A stretch of DNA of 64,000 nucleotides from Sulfurovum zhangzhouensis (lineage in GTDB: Bacteria; Campylobacterota; Campylobacteria; Campylobacterales; Sulfurovaceae), in contig NZ_JAQIBD010000001.1 of assembly GCF_030347965.1 (NCBI RefSeq), forward strand, positions 620,001 to 684,000, given 5' to 3'. Positions 56,674 through 64,000 of the stretch are shown piece by piece; position 1 is the first letter of the stretch, and every line of letters starts with the position of its first letter. The notes below the pieces were generated by a model. The model was not told the DNA's origin. It searched no databases and worked only from the letters and a program-made list of their open reading frames with translations. A program made the translations under genes and the position numbers.

Positions 56674-57291
56674 CTAGTTTCTTACTGTTGTAAAACCTAG
56701 GATTTTCCACATCTGGAAACCACCGCGATAATATGAAATCTTTTCAGCAGGATACCCTCTATCAAGAAGAGTTCCTATCATTTCTGTAGACTTTTTACAC
56801 CATATACCGTCACAATAGATCACTAAATCCATTGCTCTGCTCGCGTCCCATGACCCGTCATCGCGTTGCTCCATACCCAAAGATTTAAAGATCTTATTCA
56901 TAGCAATGTCATTTTGTCTTATTTTGGCAGGGATGTTTACTGCTGATGGGATAGACTCTTTTTTGTAATGCTCTCTATCTCTTACATCAATAAGCATACC
57001 TTGTTGCTCATTGACCTTCGCTTTCATGAACTTGAGTACCTCAACCTCTCCGATCGTTTGTACACCATTTTTAAGATTGATAGGTTGTATATATTGTCCA
57101 GGTCTGTAAGTTTTAGCATATTCACCGGTAAGTTTATGCTTTGTATCCTGTATACGGTGAACCTTCACCGCTTTACCTTTATGATAGATATATACATAAG
57201 ACATATCAGGTGTGATCTTTACTTTATCATACTGCCCTGCATAGAGTGTAACTGCTGCTGTTAATACTGCCAATAGTAATCTAAATTTCAT
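56674..57291 (-). CDS. periplasmic rhodanese-like protein (second of a pair)
   Basis: 205 residues from the start at 57291, where ATG overlaps the preceding stop (TAATG). A signal peptide (about 1-18, ALYAG-type end) is followed by an N-terminal domain (about 20-80) and a rhodanese domain: GMLIDVRDREHYKKESIPSAVNIP, with the active-site loop VIYCDGIWCKKS and RGGFQMWKILGF at the end. Rhodaneses transfer sulfane sulfur or act as redox thiols. It is a paralogue of the next gene upstream in layout and sequence. The exact substrate is unknown. Confidence 0.82.
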   Translation of the reverse strand: MKFRLLLAVLTAAVTLYAGQYDKVKITPDMSYVYIYHKGKAVKVHRIQDTKHKLTGEYAKTYRPGQYIQPINLKNGVQTIGEVEVLKFMKAKVNEQQGMLIDVRDREHYKKESIPSAVNIPAKIRQNDIAMNKIFKSLGMEQRDDGSWDASRAMDLVIYCDGIWCKKSTEMIGTLLDRGYPAEKISYYRGGFQMWKILGFTTVRN

Positions 57292-57911
57292 TATTTTGCC
57301 TCCTGTGCAGGTACAATTGTAGTTAATCCCAAGAGTTGCCATGCCTGCATACCGCCTCTATAATATTTCATTTTTTCTTCCGGATAACCTATCTCAGAGA
57401 GTGCATTGATCGCTGTAGGTGATTGCCCGCACCATGCACCGTTACAATAAAGTAAAATAGTCTTGGCGTTAGCAAAATCCCAAACACCTGCTCCTTTTTT
57501 TAATCCGCCAAGTTCAGTAAGCACTTTGTCTCTTTCTGGACTGTTTGTCAAAAAAAGTTTAAACGGGATATTCACCGAACCTGGAATGGCACTTTTTTCA
57601 TACCAGTTTTCCAACCGGGCATCAATAAAAAGACCTCTTTTGTGTTCTAAAAAATCCAATACTTCCAATTCTCCATATGTTTCCACTTCTTCACTAACTT
57701 TAAAAGGTTCTATGAAAAACGGTGGTGAAGGTCTTGAGGTTAGTGCAAATGTATTAGTAAGGTAACTGTCGGGTTTTTGTTCCCGTTCTATTTTATAGGT
57801 TTTTCCATTTGACTCTATCTGTACAAAAGGAACACCTTTAATAATTTCAACCTCATTAGCCTGTATTAGACTTGAAGCAAATAAAGCCGGGACAAGGTAG
57901 CTTAACTTCAT
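57291..57911 (-). CDS. periplasmic rhodanese-like protein (first of a pair)
   Basis: 206 residues: a signal peptide (about 1-18, IQA end), an N-terminal domain with EIIKGVPFVQIESNGKTYKI, and a rhodanese domain with GLFIDARLENWYEKSAIPGSVNIP, the loop ILLYCNGAWCGQS and the terminal RGGMQAWQLLGL. It is a close paralogue of the following gene (same domain order, same spacing of Cys), so the pair arose by tandem duplication. The GELEVLDFL / GEVEVLKFM segment before each domain is shared. Likely sulfur-handling in the periplasm, which fits a sulfur-metabolising host. Confidence 0.82.
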   Translation of the reverse strand: MKLSYLVPALFASSLIQANEVEIIKGVPFVQIESNGKTYKIEREQKPDSYLTNTFALTSRPSPPFFIEPFKVSEEVETYGELEVLDFLEHKRGLFIDARLENWYEKSAIPGSVNIPFKLFLTNSPERDKVLTELGGLKKGAGVWDFANAKTILLYCNGAWCGQSPTAINALSEIGYPEEKMKYYRGGMQAWQLLGLTTIVPAQEAK

Positions 57912-58182
57912 ACTTAACTCCTGAATTTTTCTTTTTTGCTTTGATTACAGAGATATAAAGAAGTAATGGAAATAAATTTATAAATAGTCTGACAAACAGA
58001 TATTTTATATATCTCTAAGATTTGGAAAATTAAAAAGCTCTCCCCAGCTTTAAAACTATCCACTTTACCCCTCTATACACTATAATCGTGAATTGTCATT
58101 CTAGCATATAATTAATTATATTTTATAATTATTAAAATAGTTAATAATTTATATTTATGGATAAATTTTATTGACTGTAGGG

Positions 58183-58926
58183 TTAATCATTCAGCCACAT
58201 GTTGGCTATCGTACGTAAGCCTTCTACATTATCTGAGGCATAGATACTGAGTTTCGTCTCATTAACGTTTTCTTTGATACCATGTGTCTCTTCAAGATAC
58301 TCGACAATAGCTTCACCTGAATGTATCAAAGTAGGTTGATCATGAAAGTAATTTTTGATTGCTTTGGAGATCAAAGGAAAGTGTGTACATCCAAGAATGA
58401 TCACTTGTGGTGTTTCTATCTCTTTGAAGTAATGATCCATAGTCTCATACAATAAAGGCCCTTCAAAGATACCCTCTTCTACCATGGATACAAAAAGCCC
58501 TGTTTGCATTGCCGTGAGGTTACTGTAACCAAGTGTTTCTAAGGCATTTTGATAACGGTTGGAGTTAATCGTGGCTCTTGTTCCGATAATAAGGATCGGT
58601 GCATCTTTATCAGATTGGCTGTTTTGAAGTGCTTTTATTCCCGGTTCTATTACACCAACCACGGGATACGCTGCTTTTGCCTGCATTTCATTGATTGCAT
58701 GTGCACTTACAGTATTACAAGCAGTGATAAGAAGATCGATATCAAAATTGTTGAAAAATTCCAATGCTTCCAGCGAATATCGGATTACCGTATTGGAATC
58801 TTTAGGACCATACGGAACACGTGCCGTGTCCCCATAATAGATGATCTCTTCAAAAAGGTTATGTTTTAGCAGTGATTTGACAACACTCAGCCCTCCGGCA
58901 CCAGAGTCAAATACCCCTACTTTCAT
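58183..58926 (-). CDS. murI: glutamate racemase
   Basis: Makes D-glutamate for peptidoglycan. 247 residues from MKVGVFDSGAGGLSV at 58926 with GGAGAG upstream; the longer frame to 58980 is not supported. The catalytic cysteines lie in ITACNTVSAHA and LGCTHFPLI. Monocistronic. Between its stop and the rhodanese pair lie about 270 AT-rich bases with no gene. Confidence 0.97.
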   Translation of the reverse strand: MKVGVFDSGAGGLSVVKSLLKHNLFEEIIYYGDTARVPYGPKDSNTVIRYSLEALEFFNNFDIDLLITACNTVSAHAINEMQAKAAYPVVGVIEPGIKALQNSQSDKDAPILIIGTRATINSNRYQNALETLGYSNLTAMQTGLFVSMVEEGIFEGPLLYETMDHYFKEIETPQVIILGCTHFPLISKAIKNYFHDQPTLIHSGEAIVEYLEETHGIKENVNETKLSIYASDNVEGLRTIANMWLND

Positions 58927-59058
58927 AATTAAGCTCTCCTTGAAAAGAAGCGTACAATTTGCGAAACAAATTTTGCCCACACTTGCACAAGCTCCCTTTC
59001 AATTCTTCTTACTGAAGCTTCGGTTTTAACCTCAGAAAAAGCCAGAGCTTTTAACATC

Positions 59059-60405
<1,347 letters not shown>

Positions 60406-60488
60406 GTGTCCTCTTGAGTGTTATTGGAAATTATTCTTAGAAGATTTGTGTATTGGTTAATAGTCATCTAAAACTATGTAGTTAGCGT

Positions 60489-60494
60489 ATTATA
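60489..60494 (-). promoter_or_regulatory. -10 box of rho
   Basis: TATAAT on the minus strand, 84 bases before the start, just inside the gap to the unknown membrane protein gene. Confidence 0.5.
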
Positions 60495-60512
60495 AACCTT
60501 TTAAACTAAAAT

Positions 60513-60935
60513 TTAAGTTAAGGCATAAAGTAACAAAGGCGGATAAATCATCGGTCCAAGTAAAAAATACCAAGAAGGGATACGCCACATCATCATCTGC
60601 GCAAGTTCTTTTGAGACAACACGCTCTTTAAAAACCTTTTTAAGAAGCTCCAGTTTGTAAAAAATATCAAATACTTTCATGGCTATTAAAAATATCATGC
60701 TGACATTCAATATATCTGTTGCTATGACCACAAATAGTACAAAATAAAATCCCGGATGTACTGCAAAAAATAAGAATATAGACTTTTGATAGTAGACATT
60801 TAGCCGTTCCAAGATGCCTAAAAGTGTAGGTGCCCTTTGGATATAAGCTTCAAAAAGTTCTGCTCCCAAAAGAATAAAAGTAAATAAAAGTGCTGTTTCC
60901 ATGTGGGATTTTACACTTATTTCGATAAAATTCAT
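60513..60935 (-). CDS. small integral membrane protein, unknown
   Basis: 140 residues with four hydrophobic segments (about 15-30, 50-72, 72-90, 115-138) and no recognised motif. Two starts are possible: ATG at 60935, or ATG at 60902 (METALLFTF) with a TAAAAT box five bases upstream. It is divergent from ccoI, 25 bases away, so a shared control region with cbb3 oxidase assembly is possible. No function is assigned. Confidence 0.6.
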   Translation of the reverse strand: MNFIEISVKSHMETALLFTFILLGAELFEAYIQRAPTLLGILERLNVYYQKSIFLFFAVHPGFYFVLFVVIATDILNVSMIFLIAMKVFDIFYKLELLKKVFKERVVSKELAQMMMWRIPSWYFLLGPMIYPPLLLYALT

Positions 60936-60960
60936 GTGAACTTAACCAGAGGACTTTGAC

Positions 60961-63378
60961 TTGGCAGACTGTACCTGTACCCACTGTAACCTTACCTTTG
61001 ATGAAAATGTGATGATCAATGAAGAGTATAAGGGTCAGACACTGCATTTTTGCTGTAAAGGGTGTCAGGGCGTTTACCACCTACTTGAAAGCGAAGGGCT
61101 TGACAGTTTTTACGAGAAACTGGGAAATACGACACTTCAGCCTGCAACACCGCAAGAAGAAGATCTGGAAAAATTTGATCTTGAAGGATTTGAAAAACGT
61201 TATGTCAAGATACATGATGACGGATTACATGAGATCAATCTTATCATCGAGGGGATACACTGCTCTGCATGTGTATGGTTGAACGAAAAAGTACTACACA
61301 AGCTTGATGGCGTTATGGAAGCCATCATCAACTATACCAATAACAAAGCGAAGGTCGTCTGGGACCCTGAAGAAGTAAAGCTCTCTAAAATCATAGAAAC
61401 GATCCGTTCTATCGGATACAATGCCTACCCTTATGATCCAAAGTTACAAGAAGAACGTGCAGTAAAAACACGAAAAAGCTATTATATGCGTATCCTTGTA
61501 GCTATCTTTGGTTCTATGAATATCATGTGGCTGGCTGTAGCACACTATGCAGGGTACTTCGGAGGGATACAGCAATCTTTTAAAGATATTCTCAATGTGG
61601 CTGAGTTCATCCTGGCTACACCTGTACTTTTCTACTCCGGATGGATATTTTTCAGAGGAGCCTACTACGGCTACAAAAATAAAACGGTCAATATGGATAC
61701 CTTGGTTGCCTCAGGTGCACTTTCAGCCTATATCTATTCTATTTATGCCATGGTCTCCCAACAGGGTGAGGTTTACTTCGATTCAGTGACTATGATCATT
61801 ACTTTTGTACTGGTAGGGAAATACCTGGAAGTTCTCAGTAAAAAACATGCTGTTGATACGCTTGATCATATTATAGGGAGTACGCCTACCGAAGTTACTA
61901 CTATCCAAAACGGTGTTAAATCACTGGTTAGTGTAGAGAACATTATTATAGGGGACATTATAGAACTTAAACCGGGAGAGAAAGTAGTCATCGACGGTAC
62001 CCTCACCCAGGGAGCTGCCTCTTTTGACGAGAGTTCACTCACCGGGGAGAACGAACCGGTTTATAAAGAACAAGGAGATGAGATCCTCAGTGGTTCAATC
62101 TGTCTTGACTCTACACTACAGTATGAAGCCAAAAAAGATGCATCAAGCTCTCTACTGACCTCTATTGTGAATCTCCTGGAGGAATCCATCACCAAAAAAC
62201 CACGGATAGAACAGCTTGCCAATACCATCTCAGGGTATTTTTCAAATGTGATCCTTATCATTGCACTACTTACTTTTGCAGGATGGTTCTTCTACTCCGG
62301 AAGCTTTGAAAATGCACTGATCATAGGAATTTCTGTCATTGTCATAGCATGTCCTTGTGCTCTTGGGCTTGCTACACCTATGGCATCACTTGTCGGTATC
62401 TCTATGTCAGCTAAAAGAAATATCCTTTTCAAAGAGGCAACATTTCTTGAAACAATGGCCAAAAGCAAACTGCTTGCACTTGATAAAACCGGGACTATCA
62501 CAGAAGGTAAACCTTCAGTTCAAAAAGAGATGACACTTGAAGCATTTGATTATAATCTCCTCTATTCTCTTGTCAACACTTCAAACCATCCAGTTTCAAA
62601 AGGGATACTTGCGCACCTTGAATCACAGCATGAAATCCTTCAAAGTTATCAACTTCAAGATATCAAAACGATACAGGCAAAGGGAGTTGAAGCAAGCTAT
62701 CAAGGTCAAAAGCTCATCGGAGGGAATGCCTCCTTTATGCAATCTGCAGGCATAACTGTAGATGAGCAAAGTGAATATACACTCTTCTACTTTGCAATCG
62801 ATAACAAACTTGCAGTACGCTATGAACTGAGTGATACCACAAGAGAAGGTGCTGCAGAAGCAATTGAAATGATACAAGAGATGGGGATCAGGGTTGTCAT
62901 GCTTACAGGGGATAATGAACAGAGTGCCAAGAGAGTAGCAGACTCCGTAGGTATTACCGAATTCTATGCCAAACTTTTACCTGATGAAAAGGCTAAAATG
63001 ATCGACAGATTTCATGATGAAGGTGAAATTGTCGTGATGGCAGGAGATGGGATCAATGATACGATTGCACTCTCCTCTTCGGATATTGCTATTGCAATGG
63101 GAAATGGTGCTGATGTTGCTATTTCAGTGAGTGATGTGGTGTTACTGGATGAGAATCCATACAGCCTGTATGAATCCTATAAACTCTCCAGACGTACCTA
63201 TCAGGCAGTCAAAGAGAACCTGGGTTTCTCACTGTTGTATAATGTCATAGCCGTACCGCTTGCAGTCGCAGGCTTTGTCAATCCACTGGTTGCTGCACTT
63301 TCAATGAGTTTAAGTTCATTGGTCGTTGTCGGCAATTCTATGCGTATTAGAACTTTAAAATTCAAAAAGGATAAGTAA
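60961..63378 (+). CDS. ccoI: copper-translocating P1-type ATPase for cbb3 oxidase assembly
   Basis: Exports copper to the periplasm for the CuB site of cytochrome cbb3 oxidase. 805 residues: an N-terminal Cys-rich metal-binding domain (CTHCN...FCCKGCQG, about 4-40), HMA domain GIHCSACVW, eight transmembrane helices, the transport motif CPCALG, phosphorylation motif DKTGTITEG and hinge GDGINDT. It starts with TTG at 60961 after AGAGGA; the cysteines at the N terminus support this start. It is followed one base later by ccoS. Confidence 0.93.
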   Translation: MADCTCTHCNLTFDENVMINEEYKGQTLHFCCKGCQGVYHLLESEGLDSFYEKLGNTTLQPATPQEEDLEKFDLEGFEKRYVKIHDDGLHEINLIIEGIHCSACVWLNEKVLHKLDGVMEAIINYTNNKAKVVWDPEEVKLSKIIETIRSIGYNAYPYDPKLQEERAVKTRKSYYMRILVAIFGSMNIMWLAVAHYAGYFGGIQQSFKDILNVAEFILATPVLFYSGWIFFRGAYYGYKNKTVNMDTLVASGALSAYIYSIYAMVSQQGEVYFDSVTMIITFVLVGKYLEVLSKKHAVDTLDHIIGSTPTEVTTIQNGVKSLVSVENIIIGDIIELKPGEKVVIDGTLTQGAASFDESSLTGENEPVYKEQGDEILSGSICLDSTLQYEAKKDASSSLLTSIVNLLEESITKKPRIEQLANTISGYFSNVILIIALLTFAGWFFYSGSFENALIIGISVIVIACPCALGLATPMASLVGISMSAKRNILFKEATFLETMAKSKLLALDKTGTITEGKPSVQKEMTLEAFDYNLLYSLVNTSNHPVSKGILAHLESQHEILQSYQLQDIKTIQAKGVEASYQGQKLIGGNASFMQSAGITVDEQSEYTLFYFAIDNKLAVRYELSDTTREGAAEAIEMIQEMGIRVVMLTGDNEQSAKRVADSVGITEFYAKLLPDEKAKMIDRFHDEGEIVVMAGDGINDTIALSSSDIAIAMGNGADVAISVSDVVLLDENPYSLYESYKLSRRTYQAVKENLGFSLLYNVIAVPLAVAGFVNPLVAALSMSLSSLVVVGNSMRIRTLKFKKDK

Positions 63379-63618
63379 GTGTCAGAAAATATTGTCATAT
63401 TGATGATCGGCGTCTCTACTTTGCTAGGGGCTTTAGGGCTTATCGGATTGCTATGGGGTATCAAGACCGGACAGTTTGATGATCAGTCCAAGTTTATCGA
63501 TGGTGCACGATTTGACGGAGAAGATGCACTTAGGGATGCAGCCATGATGGAAGAGAAAAAAATGAAGCATCAAGAGAAGAAAAAAAATGAAGAAAAAGCT
63601 TATATGCCACCTGATTGA
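63379..63618 (+). CDS. ccoS: cbb3 oxidase assembly protein CcoS
   Basis: 79 residues, GTG start directly after ccoI. One transmembrane helix (about 5-25, VILMIGVSTLLGALGLIGLLW) is followed by the family segment WGIKTGQFDDQSKF and a charged tail. CcoS is needed to insert heme and copper into the cbb3 catalytic subunit. The ccoI-ccoS order is standard. Confidence 0.93.
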   Translation: MSENIVILMIGVSTLLGALGLIGLLWGIKTGQFDDQSKFIDGARFDGEDALRDAAMMEEKKMKHQEKKKNEEKAYMPPD

Positions 63619-63674
63619 TTGAATGCACTAATCGAAGGTATGGTATTATATGAATAAATATTAAAGGAGTCATT

Positions 63675-64000
63675 ATGCATCTTAAAAAAATATTACTCAG
63701 TACAATTCTAATGAGCGGTTTGCTTACAGCGCAAAACTCTGTTGCTCTAAATATCAACAACGAGGATGTTGAGTTACAAACATCAATTAATTTCAATGAT
63801 GTTATCGGATATGCCGATGGTACAACCTATACACTTGATGCGAACTATTTACACACTGATGGTGATAATCTTTTGGGTATTGGTCTCTCAGGAGAAAATC
63901 AGCTTCAAGGAGTCTATGGACTGACTGTCGGATTGGGTATCAAAACAGTGTTTGCTGATCAATTTGTAGCTGTCCCGCTTTTAGTGAGAGGGGCTTATAC
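63675..64000 (+). CDS. YfaZ-family outer membrane protein (partial, runs off the window)
   Basis: The ATG at 63675 has an AAGGAG site. 108 codons are visible. A signal peptide (about 1-18, ending LTAQN) precedes beta-strand-rich sequence with alternating polar and hydrophobic residues (YTLDANYLHTDGDNLLGIGL, LTVGLGIKTVFADQFVAVPL). This pattern and length fit YfaZ-type small beta-barrel proteins of unknown function. The gene is cut by the window edge. Confidence 0.65.
   Translation, partial: MHLKKILLSTILMSGLLTAQNSVALNINNEDVELQTSINFNDVIGYADGTTYTLDANYLHTDGDNLLGIGLSGENQLQGVYGLTVGLGIKTVFADQFVAVPLLVRGAY

Overview
The window looks like a chromosome segment of a Campylobacterota (Epsilonproteobacteria) bacterium. 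A Sulfurovum/Sulfurimonas-like sulfur- or nitrate-using relative is my inference, not something I could search. The reasons are the AT-rich DNA, the futalosine-pathway gene mqnC, a short RecG, an ATP synthase c subunit with an N-terminal signal-like extension, CcoI/CcoS for a cbb3 oxidase, LptD/KdsA for a Gram-negative envelope, and TATAAT-only promoters. Most of the window is housekeeping sequence in short, tightly packed operons.

Region by region. 1-3600: the end of a mobile element with at least two overlapping tyrosine recombinase genes and a small coiled-coil protein, arranged like Tn554 tnpA-tnpB-tnpC, abutting an HU gene. 3.6-5.8 kb: HU, a CZB-GGDEF diguanylate cyclase of DgcZ type, tRNA-Leu(GAG) and atpE. 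5.9-13.3 kb: a minus-strand operon purD-RDD-lptD-J domain-phosphoribosyltransferase-pnp, preceded by a structured RNA that by position is a candidate 6S/purD RNA. 13.3-26 kb: hemD, a cation efflux pump, ung, htpG, sixA, a transglutaminase-like protein, guaA, nhaD, nadB, a DUF721-like gene and uvrC. 26-31.4 kb: a four-gene signalling unit (Aer-type PAS protein, HPt protein, NIT-domain hybrid kinase, single receiver). 31.5-34.7 kb: lon and bamD.

34.8-41.5 kb is the most interesting part. A c-di-GMP-I (GEMM) riboswitch precedes a five-gene operon with overlapping reading frames. It encodes a 1210-residue secreted PPC/DUF11/MshQ-like surface protein and four prepilin-like proteins resembling the MshD/O/P/C minor pilins. 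Together with the c-di-GMP synthase at 4.2-5.1 kb, this suggests second-messenger control of an MSHA-like surface pilus at the RNA level.

41.6-50.4 kb holds hpf, recG, an M16-family protein without the zinc motif, mqnC, nusB, ribH, kdsA, an EamA transporter and ppk2. 50.4-51.5 kb has a leader of four tandem hairpins before a small acidic protein, and a second small orphan gene. 51.5-64 kb contains a DUF3108 protein, an MscS channel, der, trpS, a membrane protein with a duplicated motif, two paralogous periplasmic rhodaneses, murI, rho, an unknown membrane protein, ccoI-ccoS and the start of a YfaZ-like outer-membrane protein.

Several genes (sixA, the DUF721-like gene, the 51134 orphan) have a -10 box 6-7 bases before the start codon and no ribosome-binding site, so their messages are probably leaderless.
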